Shown here: in pieces, positions 42,938 through 52,682 of the stretch | Layout: each line of letters begins with the position of its first letter | Numbering within the stretch: position 1 is the first letter of the stretch | Assembly (NCBI GenBank): GCA_964473255.1 | Contig: CAYYOT010000013.1 | Location: 25,880 to 89,879 of the forward strand | Direction of reading: 5' to 3' | DNA from: Kuafuiihalomonas sp964473255 | GTDB lineage: Bacteria; Myxococcota; Kuafuiibacteriia; Kuafuiibacteriales; Kuafuiibacteriaceae | DNA length: 64,000 nucleotides | Translations under genes and position numbers: made by a program | The notes under the pieces: generated by a model | The model's database searches: none | Seen by the model: the letters and a program-made list of their open reading frames with translations, nothing else | Told to the model about the DNA's origin: nothing

Positions 42938-45900
42938 ATGAACGTCACGTGTCCTTCGTGTTCTTCCCGCTACAGCGTCGACGAGAGTCGGATTCCCCCC
43001 TCGGGCGCGTCCTTGCGTTGCCCGAATTGCGGACACAAGTTCCGCGTCAACCCGCCGGGCGCCCAACCAGCGCCGAGTGCCCATCCGGAACCGGCGATGC
43101 CCCAAGACGGACCGGTTCCGCTGCCGGGTTCGCCCGGCGAGGTCGATGATCGGACCACGGTGAGCCCTGGCCACTTCGAGCAAGGGGGCCCGACCGACTC
43201 GATTCCTTTGCCCGGGGCAGCGGCCTCCGGCCAACGCGCGCCGTCCACGCCGTCTCTGGCGCCCCGGCCCACCGCGACCGACCCCGTCCCGATGCCCCCA
43301 TCGAGGCCGCCGGCCCCCGCCGCGCCGTCTCCCGCACCGCCGCCGAGCGCTCCGCGCGCCCCCTCCGTTGCACCGCGGCCCGACCCGACCGCAGTCCCGC
43401 TGCCCGGCACCGGGGGCCAGCGCGCAATGACCGACGTGGACAGCGACGACCTCGACCTCGGTCTCGACGATGAGCCGGTCGGAGCGGCCCCGCGAGCACC
43501 GTCGCTGAACTCGCCGTCCATGCCCGAGCCGGCGGACCTGCCCGGCCTCGTCACGTCGAATCAACCACCGTCCGACCTGCCGGGCCTGGTATCACCCCAA
43601 CAGCCCCCAACGGACCTGCCGGGCCTCGTACAGGCCCCCGCCATGGAAGATCCGCTCGGTTTCCTCAACGATCAGGCGGCTCGGTTGGATACCGGCGCCT
43701 CCGAGGGTGGCGGGGAGTTCCGGGTTCGCCATCGCGACGGTCGGATCGAAGGCCCATTCGGTCTTGGACATCTGCAAGCCAGACTGCGGGCCGGCGAACT
43801 CAAGGGTAACGAAGACATCTCGCCCGACGGCGTGGCGTGGCGGGCAATGACCAGCAACGCCGCGCTCAACCAGACGATCAACCAGGTGCAGGCCGCGGCC
43901 GACCCGTTGGCGTATGGCCAGGTCGACCTCCCGATGTCGCGGGGGACCGACCTGCCGGCCCCGGCGGGGACGGACCTGCCGGGCGTCCGCGAGCTCGGCG
44001 GCCCCGGCGCCGGCTCCGACGGTCTCAGCGACCTCAAGCTCGATACCGGTGCGCTGCCGAGTACTCGGGAGCCCGACTCCCTCGACGCCCTGATGGCCGG
44101 GCTCGACACGTCGAGCGAGGCGGCGGTCCCCGTCGCGCAACCGCCGCCGCCGTCGATGGTGCAGCCCAGCTCTTCGCAGCCCCCGGCCGGGCTGGAGCTG
44201 AGTTCCGAGGCGCTCGAAGTCGGCGAGATTCCGGACGTCCCACCGGTCTGGGAGCAGTACAAGACCCAGATCATCATCTTCGCGGTCGCGATGGGCGTCG
44301 TCGTGGTCGGCGCGGTCATGCAGTTCGCGACGCCCTACGGAGCGTACGGAATTCCGGCGCTGATCACCTACCTGACCACCGAGCCGCCCGCGCCGCCCCC
44401 AACGGCTCCGGCCCCGCCGCCGCCGAAGGTCATCGCCCCCGCGGAGATCGAGGCCCTCATGAAGGAGGGTTCATTCGAAGCGTATCGCTCGGTGGTCGCC
44501 ACCCTCGAAGCGACGGCCGCCAGCAAGCCTGACGACGCCCTGACCGTGGCCCAGGCCCAGGCGTACGGATCGCTCCTGTATGGCGGCACGTACTTTCCGC
44601 TGGCGCAGACCGAGCGGTCGCTAAAGTCCGTCGCTGCGATCGACCTCAGCCAAACCCGTGGCGGCAACGCCGAGCAGGCGCGTCTCGAAGCGCTTGAAGC
44701 GCGCGCCGCAGCGGCGCTCGCGTCTTCCGACGGCGCCGACCTGGTCGCCGAGCTCCAAGCCGAGTCGGAGAAGAGCCCTTCCCGACCGAATCTCGCGTTC
44801 CTCTTGGGCCTGGCCCACGAGAAAGCGGACCGCCTGGAAGAGGCTCGTGCCGCCTACGATCGGGCCGTTCTGGCCGACGCGGCGCACGGCCCGACGCTTC
44901 ATGCGCTGGCTCGCATTTCGCTCGCGGTCGACGCCGGGGAGCAAGGCGCCGACGAGGCCGTAGCATGGGCCGACAAGGCTTTGGCCGCGCAGCCCAAGCT
45001 GGGCCTGCCCATTCTGCGCACGGCAGAACTCTTGGAAGGCGCCGGGCGAACCGGGGCCGCTCGCGTCGCGCGCCGCACGGCGGCCGAGCACGCCGCGGAG
45101 GCTCTGCCTCCCGACCGGCGCGCCCCCATCACGTCCGACGTCGCTCGGACCTACGACGACCTCGGACGGCTGGACGAAGTGGTGAGCATCGCCCAAGAGG
45201 CTGCGCGTCTCGAACCGGGCAGCGCCGAGCACGTCGCTCTGGCCGCCGTCGCGGATGCCCTGGCCGGCGCACCCGAGGCGGGGCTCGCGCGCATCGAGCC
45301 GGTTCTGACCCGCGAGCCGACCAACGTCGACGCATTGCTCGCGCGCGGCCGCGTGTATGGCGCCCAGCAGGAGATCGGGAAGCTGTTCCTGGACCTCGAG
45401 GCGGCGAAAGCTGCGGCTCCTCAAGACTATCGGGTCTATCTCTGGGACGCCCGCTTCAACCTGAAGCTCGGCAAACTCGAAGAAGCCCGCGAATCGTTCG
45501 TTCGCGCGCAGCGGCTCGCCGCCGACACCGCGGTTCCGACCATCGAGCTCGGCTTTGCCGAACTCGAGGCCGGCGACGTCGAAGCGGCCTTCAAGCAGGC
45601 GAAGAGCGCGGTCGACGTGGCACCGCACGACGCGCGCTCGCACGTTCTGCTCGCCGACTGCTACGTCGAGCGCGGTGAATTCAAGAAGGCGCTGAAGGTC
45701 TACCAGAAGGCGGTTACCATCGATCCCGACAATCTTTCGGCGTTTCTCGGCGAAGCCAACATGCTGCGCGAAATGGCTTCTCGCGAGCCTACTCCCGCCG
45801 AGTCAGAGCTCTTGGCCCAAGCCATACCGCTCTACGAGCGGGCCATGGAGCGCGACGGCGACAATCCACGGATTCTGTTCGAGTACGGCCGCGGACTCGA

Positions 45901-46753
45901 GCTCCGGGGGGAGCTGCCGCAGGCGCTCGAGCTTTATGAAAAGGCCACCGCACTCGACGCCAACGACGTACGTCCGCACCTTCGCGTGACCGCGGCCTAC
46001 CTAGAGCGCGAGCCCCCCGACCTCGAAGCCGCGGGCGGCTCGCTGGCTCGGGCTCAGAAGATCGAAGCGCAAGCGGGCAAGCAGTATGCGGACGTTCGCT
46101 TTTGGGAAGCGCGATACAAGATCCTCAAGCGCGAGTACTCGGACGCCGTGGCCAGCATGCGCCAGGCCGTGGAGAAGGAGCCCCGAAACGCCGAGTTTCA
46201 CTACTGGCTCGGGAAGGCCCTCGAGAAGAACAACTCGTTGTACGAGGCCATCGCCGCCTATGAAGACGCGGTCCGACTCAACAGCCGCTACGCCCAGGCC
46301 CAGCGGGCCTTGGGCTGGACCGAGCTCGAGCGTCACCGCTTCAAGAAGGCGCGCCAGTGGTTCGCCAAGTATCAGAAGATGGAGCCGACCGACTTCAGCA
46401 TCTACGTCGACATCGGCGAGAGCTACACTCGCCAGAACAAGGACACGCAGGCGCTGAAGGCCTTCCAGAAGGCCCTCGGTCACGATCCCAACGACGTGCA
46501 GGCAATCCTGCAGATCGGAAAGATCTTGAGTCGCCAGGGTAAGGAGGCGCAAGCCGCCAAGAAGTTCGAGCGCGTCATCGAGCTGGAGCCCACGAACTCG
46601 GAGGCCTGGTGCCTCGTGGGGATCAGCCGCTCTCAGCGCAAGGTGACGGTCAGCGCCCGCCAGGCGCTCGACACGTGCATCGCCGCCGACGATGCGCCCG
46701 TCGACATGCAGGAAGCCGCCCAGGAGATCCTGGACACGGCGTTTCACCGCTAG
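42938..46753 (+). CDS. Zinc-ribbon, GYF-domain and TPR-repeat membrane protein (GltJ-like N-terminus)
   Basis: A 1271-aa protein. Residues 1-38 are an MJ0042-type zinc ribbon (CPSC, then CPNCGHKFRV). A Pro-rich linker follows with a short repeated motif DLPGLV. A GYF-like domain lies about 260-305 (FRVRHRDGRIEGPFGLGHLQ). A transmembrane helix lies near 444-465 (IIIFAVAMGVVVVGAVMQF). Then at least ten TPR repeats reach the C-terminus. The zinc ribbon plus GYF is the layout of the cytoplasmic part of Myxococcus GltJ/AgmX, but here the periplasmic part is TPR. A role in a trans-envelope machine such as gliding is plausible, not shown. Confidence 0.85.
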   Translation: MNVTCPSCSSRYSVDESRIPPSGASLRCPNCGHKFRVNPPGAQPAPSAHPEPAMPQDGPVPLPGSPGEVDDRTTVSPGHFEQGGPTDSIPLPGAAASGQRAPSTPSLAPRPTATDPVPMPPSRPPAPAAPSPAPPPSAPRAPSVAPRPDPTAVPLPGTGGQRAMTDVDSDDLDLGLDDEPVGAAPRAPSLNSPSMPEPADLPGLVTSNQPPSDLPGLVSPQQPPTDLPGLVQAPAMEDPLGFLNDQAARLDTGASEGGGEFRVRHRDGRIEGPFGLGHLQARLRAGELKGNEDISPDGVAWRAMTSNAALNQTINQVQAAADPLAYGQVDLPMSRGTDLPAPAGTDLPGVRELGGPGAGSDGLSDLKLDTGALPSTREPDSLDALMAGLDTSSEAAVPVAQPPPPSMVQPSSSQPPAGLELSSEALEVGEIPDVPPVWEQYKTQIIIFAVAMGVVVVGAVMQFATPYGAYGIPALITYLTTEPPAPPPTAPAPPPPKVIAPAEIEALMKEGSFEAYRSVVATLEATAASKPDDALTVAQAQAYGSLLYGGTYFPLAQTERSLKSVAAIDLSQTRGGNAEQARLEALEARAAAALASSDGADLVAELQAESEKSPSRPNLAFLLGLAHEKADRLEEARAAYDRAVLADAAHGPTLHALARISLAVDAGEQGADEAVAWADKALAAQPKLGLPILRTAELLEGAGRTGAARVARRTAAEHAAEALPPDRRAPITSDVARTYDDLGRLDEVVSIAQEAARLEPGSAEHVALAAVADALAGAPEAGLARIEPVLTREPTNVDALLARGRVYGAQQEIGKLFLDLEAAKAAAPQDYRVYLWDARFNLKLGKLEEARESFVRAQRLAADTAVPTIELGFAELEAGDVEAAFKQAKSAVDVAPHDARSHVLLADCYVERGEFKKALKVYQKAVTIDPDNLSAFLGEANMLREMASREPTPAESELLAQAIPLYERAMERDGDNPRILFEYGRGLELRGELPQALELYEKATALDANDVRPHLRVTAAYLEREPPDLEAAGGSLARAQKIEAQAGKQYADVRFWEARYKILKREYSDAVASMRQAVEKEPRNAEFHYWLGKALEKNNSLYEAIAAYEDAVRLNSRYAQAQRALGWTELERHRFKKARQWFAKYQKMEPTDFSIYVDIGESYTRQNKDTQALKAFQKALGHDPNDVQAILQIGKILSRQGKEAQAAKKFERVIELEPTNSEAWCLVGISRSQRKVTVSARQALDTCIAADDAPVDMQEAAQEILDTAFHR

Positions 46754-46780
46754 CGGAGCAACGACTCCGGGACACGCGCC

Positions 46781-48253
46781 CTACTCGGCCTGGACGCGCA
46801 AGCTCACGACCACCTCCGGGTTCGCCGCATCGTTGCTGCGGATGATGAAGCGACTGCTGACGGCCCCCACCGCGGTGGGGACGGCGGCGATGGAAATGAA
46901 CTCGGACTGAAAGGCCGGAATCCTGGTCGCGCCGGCGTTACCCGAAGAAAAGACACCGGTCCCGTCGGCGTCGACGATCATTTCCGAGATCACCAGTTCA
47001 TCGTCCCCGGCGTTTCCGACCACGATCCCGTCTTGACGAGACTCGCCGAACGGAACGATTCCGAAGTCGAGAACCTGCGGACCCACGTCGATCTCGGGAC
47101 TCAGAGCAAAGCCCTGAAGTTGAATCTCGACCTCCCCCGAACCGCCTCCCGCGATGAGAAGGGTGCCGAGATCTTCACCGCGCGCCGTCGGCGCATATCG
47201 GACGCCAATGTCGACGGTTCCGCCGGGCGTGAGCTCGTCGGGAGCGGTCAGCACCACGCCCTGAACGTCATTGACGACCGAGAAGGCGGAGCTCGTGCCC
47301 CCGCCAAAGCGCGCAGCTTGGAGCGTAACGTCGACGTTCGCGACCGCTTGGCAGCGCACCATCTCCTCGCCGGAGTCTCCGACGCTCACGTCCTGGAAGA
47401 AGACGGTAGAAGGGTCGCACCGCAGGCCGCCTTCGACTGCGGTTCCGCTCAGGTCCACGGCGAACTCACACTCCGGACCCCCGCAGCTCAGCAAGAAGCC
47501 GCCGCTTTCGAAGAAGCTGGAGACGTCCGGGGCAAATCGGATCTCGAGACTCGCGGTCTCGCCGCGAGCCACCCGGAATTCCGGGTCGTCGGCAAAGCCA
47601 GCCGTGGGCGGCTCGATGCAAAACGACGCGCTCGAGCCTTGGCCGCACACCTCGACGTTGAAGGAGTCCTGGACTCTGAAGTCGGCGTCGTCGTTGGTCT
47701 CGTTTTCGATTTCCAGGGTCAGCGTTTCTTCCGTGCCCACGACGACTTCGCCAAACTGGAGCGAACCCGGTCGTACGGTGAAGAAAGAGTCCACCCCTTG
47801 CCCTTCCAGAAGAACGAAGAAGTCTTCCGCCCGACCATCGATCAGAGCGCGAACCACGATCGTCGATGCCACCGGGCCCGATTTGGTCGGCGTGAAGATG
47901 ATCCTGATCTGGGCCGAATCCAAGACCGTCTCCACATCGAACGAAAAAGCGGAAGAGTTGAAGGGCTGCCCCGGAAACACACCTTGCAAAACGGCTCCGT
48001 TCAGCGGCGTCGCGCTGACCACCACTTCCGCCAACGGACCACCGACGAGCACGGCTCCGAAACGCACGGTATCGCTGCTCAAGACGACGGTGGGCGCCGA
48101 ACCGCCGTCGCCGCGGATACTCGCATCGGCCTGCCCCGACAGGCCGCCGTCGCGAAGGAGCAAGCCACCTTCGCCACCCGAGCAACCAAACGTGGCTGCT
48201 GTCGCCAGCAGGCCGAAGAGACCTCGCCGCAGCACACGGCCCTCGCTTAGCAT
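46781..48253 (-). CDS. Lipoprotein with repeated ASH/choice-of-anchor domains
   Basis: A 490-aa protein. The signal MLSEGRVLRRGLFGLLATAATFGC ends in a lipobox. Four to five immunoglobulin-like repeats follow, each with a strand of the type LQFGEVVVGTEETLTLEIEN or VLDFGIVPFGESRQDGIVVGNAG, matching ASH/choice-of-anchor-D domains. Probably a surface adhesin or structural protein. Convergent with the TPR protein gene; the start was set at the signal peptide because the longer frame reads into the tRNA-Thr region. Confidence 0.8.
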   Translation of the reverse strand: MLSEGRVLRRGLFGLLATAATFGCSGGEGGLLLRDGGLSGQADASIRGDGGSAPTVVLSSDTVRFGAVLVGGPLAEVVVSATPLNGAVLQGVFPGQPFNSSAFSFDVETVLDSAQIRIIFTPTKSGPVASTIVVRALIDGRAEDFFVLLEGQGVDSFFTVRPGSLQFGEVVVGTEETLTLEIENETNDDADFRVQDSFNVEVCGQGSSASFCIEPPTAGFADDPEFRVARGETASLEIRFAPDVSSFFESGGFLLSCGGPECEFAVDLSGTAVEGGLRCDPSTVFFQDVSVGDSGEEMVRCQAVANVDVTLQAARFGGGTSSAFSVVNDVQGVVLTAPDELTPGGTVDIGVRYAPTARGEDLGTLLIAGGGSGEVEIQLQGFALSPEIDVGPQVLDFGIVPFGESRQDGIVVGNAGDDELVISEMIVDADGTGVFSSGNAGATRIPAFQSEFISIAAVPTAVGAVSSRFIIRSNDAANPEVVVSLRVQAE

Positions 48254-48344
48254 GAGCGCCAATCTAGCAAATGGAACGGGGAGTTTCGGAGGGGTTTTTC
48301 TGAGTTGCCTAACGGCTCGGCATTCCCTAGAACCCCGGTTCCGC

Positions 48345-48417
<73 letters not shown>

Positions 48418-48437
48418 AACCGGGGTCACCAGTCTCG

Positions 48438-49259
48438 ATGCTCACTGTCGCGTTGCTAATTGGTGCGGCGGCTCACGCAGCCGACGCCGAAACCCTCGTC
48501 GAGGAAGAGCTCGAGTTCTTGGTCACGGACCGGCCGGGGAACGGCAACGCGGCGGCGGTCGTGCCTCCGGCCCGGCTTCAGTTCGAGCTGGGGACTCTGT
48601 ACGCCCTTCAGCGAGACCAGCAGGTTTGCCAAGGCGACCCGACGTTCCCCGGAAACTGTACGACGACCGACGTCCACCAGGTGGCGTTCCCGGTCGCGCT
48701 GCGGTTCGGGGTGTTCGAGTGGCTCGAGCTGCGCGGCATCACGGGCGTCATGGGCATCGAGACCCAAGCGGGAGAGACCCAAGTCGAGCCCACGGACACC
48801 GCCGGCGGCTTGAAGCTGGGCATCCTCACCCTGGACGGCTGGGTTCCCGATCTTGCGCTGATGGCCGATGTTTTCTTTGCCACCGGACGGGGTGCGTTCA
48901 CCGGAGGCGCGACCGTCCCCGACATGCGAGCAGCCGTGGCCTGGGTTCTACCCGCACGGTTCGGTCTCTTTGGAAACCTCGGCGCCGACGTCCCCGAGGA
49001 CGCCGCAGGGCGCTATGGGCGCTTCCTTTGGGTTTTTCAGGTGAACTACGCCATCCCTCTCGATGACCAGCTTCTCGTGCTCTTCGCTGAAGGCTACGGG
49101 CGGGCATCGTTCTCAGAGCGAGACGAGTTCACCCAAGTCGACTTCGGGCTCGCCTGGGTTTTGAACCCCGACCTCCAGGTCGACTTCTTCACTCAGCACG
49201 GCCTCTTCGGTGAAACCCCTGACCTGCAGCTCTCGCTCGGTGTCTCGATCCGCGTCTAG
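48438..49259 (+). CDS. Predicted outer-membrane transporter-like protein
   Basis: A 273-aa protein with a short signal (MLTVALLIGAAAHAADA). ETLVEEELEFLVTDRPGNGNAAAVVPPARLQ is followed by alternating barrel-like strands ending LQLSLGVSIRV. The layout resembles MetA-pathway/phenol-degradation-type transporters of the outer membrane. Substrate unknown. It begins about 20 nt after tRNA-Thr; the ATG 48438 is followed directly by the signal. Confidence 0.7.
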   Translation: MLTVALLIGAAAHAADAETLVEEELEFLVTDRPGNGNAAAVVPPARLQFELGTLYALQRDQQVCQGDPTFPGNCTTTDVHQVAFPVALRFGVFEWLELRGITGVMGIETQAGETQVEPTDTAGGLKLGILTLDGWVPDLALMADVFFATGRGAFTGGATVPDMRAAVAWVLPARFGLFGNLGADVPEDAAGRYGRFLWVFQVNYAIPLDDQLLVLFAEGYGRASFSERDEFTQVDFGLAWVLNPDLQVDFFTQHGLFGETPDLQLSLGVSIRV

Positions 49260-49320
49260 CTCCGCGCAGACTTTGGCTAAGGGTCACCCAACCGACATCC
49301 GCACGGTCTATCGCAATGCC

Positions 49321-50181
49321 ATGCGGTGGCGTGGAATCGTGCTCGCCCTCACGGTGAGTGCGTGCGGCTCCGACGGAAGTGGAGTGTCCGTCGACGTCGT
49401 CTTCCAGGCCGCCTTCCCGAAGATCGACGTCCGAACGATCGATCTGTCCTGTCGGACGACGAACGGCGACCGCCGCCTCAACACCACCGTCGTGCTGAAT
49501 CCCGATCGATGGGAGGAGGGCTTTCTCACGCGAGAGATCGAGTTCGTCGTTTCGGGCTTCGCGCCGAGCCCGGCCGGATCGCTCGAACAGTGGACGTGCG
49601 AGTCGGGGGCCCAGTCGCCTCGGACTTGCCTGGAGGGCCCCGTCATCGGGACGGCCTGCTCGACGGGCTCCGACTGCGGGGCCAGTGGCCTGTGCGGCAA
49701 TCGATACGACTGCCAGGGGACGACGGAGCCTTTCGCGGTCAGCGAGGATGAACCGGCCGAGCCCGTGAACATGAACATCGACTGCGAGGACCGCCTCGGC
49801 GACGACCTGCTCATCAGTCCCGAGATCAACGCCTGTCCGGTGCCGGAAGACATCATCGTCTTCCCGATTCGTACCTACGTAGGTGGTGACCCGGTCAGCG
49901 CCTGGATCGTGAAGGCCACCGACCTCGAGCGAAACGAGATCATGGTCCAGTGGACCATCGACCCGCCAAGCCTGGGTACGTTCGGAGGGACCTGCGCGCC
50001 ACCGGTCGGAGGCGTCGGCGACCCCGAAAACAACCCCGATTCGACCGTTCTTCAGACGGACTTCGAGTGCTGCCGACCGGGTTTCGGGAGCATCCTGCTG
50101 GAGATCGGGGACAACAACGGCTGCGAGTTCGACGACAATCAGTCCTTCGAGTTCGACGTGGAGTGCGTCCCGTCGCCGTGA
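49321..50181 (+). CDS. Lipoprotein with Cys-rich region
   Basis: A 286-aa protein. MRWRGIVLALTVSAC is a lipoprotein signal. The rest is Cys-rich, with CLEGPVIGTACSTGSDCGAS, the kind of descriptor text-like repeat common in myxobacterial lipoproteins, and beta-strands ending FEFDVECVP. The start chosen is the signal-peptide ATG, not the longer open frame. Function unknown. Confidence 0.7.
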   Translation: MRWRGIVLALTVSACGSDGSGVSVDVVFQAAFPKIDVRTIDLSCRTTNGDRRLNTTVVLNPDRWEEGFLTREIEFVVSGFAPSPAGSLEQWTCESGAQSPRTCLEGPVIGTACSTGSDCGASGLCGNRYDCQGTTEPFAVSEDEPAEPVNMNIDCEDRLGDDLLISPEINACPVPEDIIVFPIRTYVGGDPVSAWIVKATDLERNEIMVQWTIDPPSLGTFGGTCAPPVGGVGDPENNPDSTVLQTDFECCRPGFGSILLEIGDNNGCEFDDNQSFEFDVECVPSP

Positions 50182-50235
50182 CGTCGAGCGACGGGACCGT
50201 CGGCCGAGCGAGCGACCCACGCGCCTCGGCCGCGG

Positions 50236-52005
50236 TCAGGCGACTTCGAGCTCTTCGGTCGAGACGTCCATGATCGGCGCCTTGCCGGCCCGGACGCGTT
50301 CGGCCAGCGCATGCCGATCCGGCAGGATGACCTCGAAGAAGTAGCGCGCACTCTTCAGCTTGGTCGCCGCCGTGGGCCCGCCGCTTTCTCGGGCGTGCTT
50401 GGCCTGCGAAAGCCACGAGAAGCCCATCGCCGTGAGGGCGAAGAGATTGAGGTAGTTCGAAGCGACCGCACCCGCGACTTCCGGATCGCCCATCGCCGTC
50501 TGCGCGAGCTCCATCGTGATTTCCGTCAGTTGCTTCGACGCCGACTTCAGGCCGTCGACCAGCTCCGCCAGCTCTTCGTACTCCTTCGTCGTCCGAATGA
50601 GCTGGGTGACTTCACCTTGGAAAGTCTGCAGAAGGCGCCCGCCGTGCAGGGGCAGCTTGCGCCCGACGAGGTCCAAGGCCTGAATGTGATTGGTTCCTTC
50701 GTAGATCATGGCGATGCGCGAGTCGCGCATGTACTGCTCGATCGACCAGTCGGTGGTGTAGCCCGCACCACCGCACACCTGCATCGCGTCGCTGATGTTC
50801 TGAAAGCCCTGCTCGGTGAAGTAGCTCTTCACGACCGGCGTCAGGAGGGCGACCAGGTCGTCGCTGTGTTGGCGGACTTCCTCGTCGGGGTGAGCGAGCG
50901 AATTGTCGAGATGCACGGAGAGGTAGGTTCCCAACCCGCGCATGCCCTCGTTCGTCACCTTGATGTTCATCAGCATGCGACGGACGTCGGGGTGGACCAA
51001 GATGGTATCCGCCGCATGGTCCGGATCTCGCTTGGCCGGGTCGAGAGCTCGGCTCTGCCGACGGTCCTTCGCGAACTCGAGAGCCGTCTGATACGCGATT
51101 TCCGCCAGGGCCAGGCCCTCCAGTCCCACGAACAACCGGGCGCGGTTCATCATGGTGAACATGGCCCGCATACCCTTGTGCTCCTGGCCAACCAGCCAAC
51201 CCTTGGCGTTGTCCATCTCCATCACGCACGTGGGCGAGGCGTGGATTCCCATCTTGTGTTCGAGTCCGACGCAGTTGATGTTGTTGCGCTCTCCATCGAG
51301 GGTGTACTTCGGCACCAGGAACACGCTGATCCCTTTGATGCCCGGAGGCGCGTCCGGCAGCCGCGCCAAGACGAAGTGAACGATGTTCTCCGTGAGGTCG
51401 TGTTCCCCGAACGTGATCCAGATCTTCGTTCCCGTCAGCCGATAGTGGTCCCCTTCCGGTTCAGCCTTGGTCCGGATCAGGCCGAGGTCGGTCCCGCACT
51501 GCGGCTCGGTCAAGCACATGGTGCCCGACCATTTGCCGCTGACCAGATTCGGCAAGTAGGCCTGCTTCTGCTCCTCGGTCCCGTGCGCCTCGATCGCCTC
51601 GATGAGACCGTGGGTGAGCCCTGGGCACATCGTCAGGCTCTTGTTGGTCGACGTCATCATCTCGGAGACGAGCGCCGCCAGCGTCTGCGGAGCTCCTCCG
51701 CCCCCGAAGGCCTCGGGTCCGCCGATACCTACGAACCCGTTCTCTACGAGACGGCCATAGGCCTCACGGAAGCCCGGAGGCGTCTTCACGGCGCCCGTCT
51801 CGGGATCCCACTCGAGGGGCGTCTCGTCGCCGACCCGGTTGGTGGGCAGCAGCACTTCGCGCATGAAGGTGCCGGTCTGCTCCAGCATCGCCGCGGCGGT
51901 GTCCAAATCGTAGGCCGTGAAGGCCTCGAGGGCGGCTAGCTCGCGGTAGCCAAAGGCTTCGAGCTGAAAGCGCATGTCGGTGAGGGGAGCTTTGTAGACC
52001 TGCAT
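50236..52005 (-). CDS. Acyl-CoA dehydrogenase, long form
   Basis: A 589-aa flavin dehydrogenase (start MQVYKAPLTDMRFQLEAFGY, which begins the family). FAD-binding CLTEPQCGTDLGLI and GTKIWITFGEHD are visible. The catalytic Glu sits in MIYEGTNHIQALDLVGRKL. The extra C-terminal about 130 residues are typical of the long DmdC/AidB-related group. It oxidises acyl-CoA in fatty-acid breakdown. A perfect inverted repeat lies 27 bp upstream and is a likely repressor site. Confidence 0.92.
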   Translation of the reverse strand: MQVYKAPLTDMRFQLEAFGYRELAALEAFTAYDLDTAAAMLEQTGTFMREVLLPTNRVGDETPLEWDPETGAVKTPPGFREAYGRLVENGFVGIGGPEAFGGGGAPQTLAALVSEMMTSTNKSLTMCPGLTHGLIEAIEAHGTEEQKQAYLPNLVSGKWSGTMCLTEPQCGTDLGLIRTKAEPEGDHYRLTGTKIWITFGEHDLTENIVHFVLARLPDAPPGIKGISVFLVPKYTLDGERNNINCVGLEHKMGIHASPTCVMEMDNAKGWLVGQEHKGMRAMFTMMNRARLFVGLEGLALAEIAYQTALEFAKDRRQSRALDPAKRDPDHAADTILVHPDVRRMLMNIKVTNEGMRGLGTYLSVHLDNSLAHPDEEVRQHSDDLVALLTPVVKSYFTEQGFQNISDAMQVCGGAGYTTDWSIEQYMRDSRIAMIYEGTNHIQALDLVGRKLPLHGGRLLQTFQGEVTQLIRTTKEYEELAELVDGLKSASKQLTEITMELAQTAMGDPEVAGAVASNYLNLFALTAMGFSWLSQAKHARESGGPTAATKLKSARYFFEVILPDRHALAERVRAGKAPIMDVSTEELEVA

Positions 52006-52031
52006 GAATCGTTGACCTCCGGGAACGTTGT

Positions 52032-52047
52032 TTGACTGGTCAGTCAA
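52032..52047. promoter_or_regulatory. Inverted repeat, probable TetR-type operator
   Basis: TTGACTGGTCAGTCAA is a perfect 7-2-7 palindrome located 27 bp before the acyl-CoA dehydrogenase start. Such repeats near acyl-CoA dehydrogenase genes are usually bound by TetR-family fatty-acid regulators. No TetR gene is in the window. Confidence 0.65.
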
Positions 52048-52130
52048 CGCTAACGCAGCGCGCTGTATTCCGTCCACCCACGCGGGGCCATCCGATGACG
52101 AAACTTTCGCGCATCTGCGCTCGACAGACG

Positions 52131-52682
52131 CTAGAGCTCGATTTCGACCGCCAGCGACCGATTGTCGCTGGTGCCCGTCTTCTTCCCCCGCGCCGTGAGC
52201 CGTAGACGAAGGTCACCCCGGTATAAACCCGAATACAAGCCCAGCCGCGGAGGCCCGTACGAGCCAGGAATCGCGAGCCGGAACGGGTCTTTGATGTACT
52301 CGCCCTCCTGCCAGACGCCGGTTGGGTATTTACCCTTGGCCGGCCAATGGTCCGCGTGCAGTCGCCGGTACTCCCCTTCGAGCGCATCGCCGTGAACGAA
52401 CACTTTGAAGTCGCGCGGCGTCCCCTCCCGAGCCGTCCAGTAGTAGGTCACGGTCACGGTGTCCCCCCGCTTTGGACGCGGGGGGTCGAGGGTGTAGCCC
52501 ACGAGCTCGAGCCGATCGTCGAAGACCGCTTCCACCCGCTCGAGGTCCGAGGGCAGCGCTTCGAGAATGTACGTCCCCATGAGTGAGGAGCGGTCGAAAT
52601 CAGCTCGACGCTCACGGACCGACTGCGGGTTGGGCATGCAGCCGCTCGCGAGAGCGAGCGCGCACGGGAGCAGACGCTTCAC
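52131..52682 (-). CDS. Lipoprotein of unknown function
   Basis: A 183-aa protein. Signal MKRLLPCALALASGC ends in a lipobox. The body has a beta-sandwich-like pattern with LVGYTLDPPRPKRGDTVTVT and YYWTAREGTPRDFKVFVHGD, recalling sugar-binding domains found attached to glycosyltransferase-like proteins. The ATG overlaps the stop of the upstream OmpA-like gene (ATGA), so the two are co-translated. Confidence 0.7.
   Translation of the reverse strand: MKRLLPCALALASGCMPNPQSVRERRADFDRSSLMGTYILEALPSDLERVEAVFDDRLELVGYTLDPPRPKRGDTVTVTYYWTAREGTPRDFKVFVHGDALEGEYRRLHADHWPAKGKYPTGVWQEGEYIKDPFRLAIPGSYGPPRLGLYSGLYRGDLRLRLTARGKKTGTSDNRSLAVEIEL

Noticed and set aside
47033..48250. 405-codon plus-strand open frame over the ASH lipoprotein
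   Set aside because: The opposite strand has a lipobox and clear repeat domains; this frame is Arg/His-rich and shadow-like.
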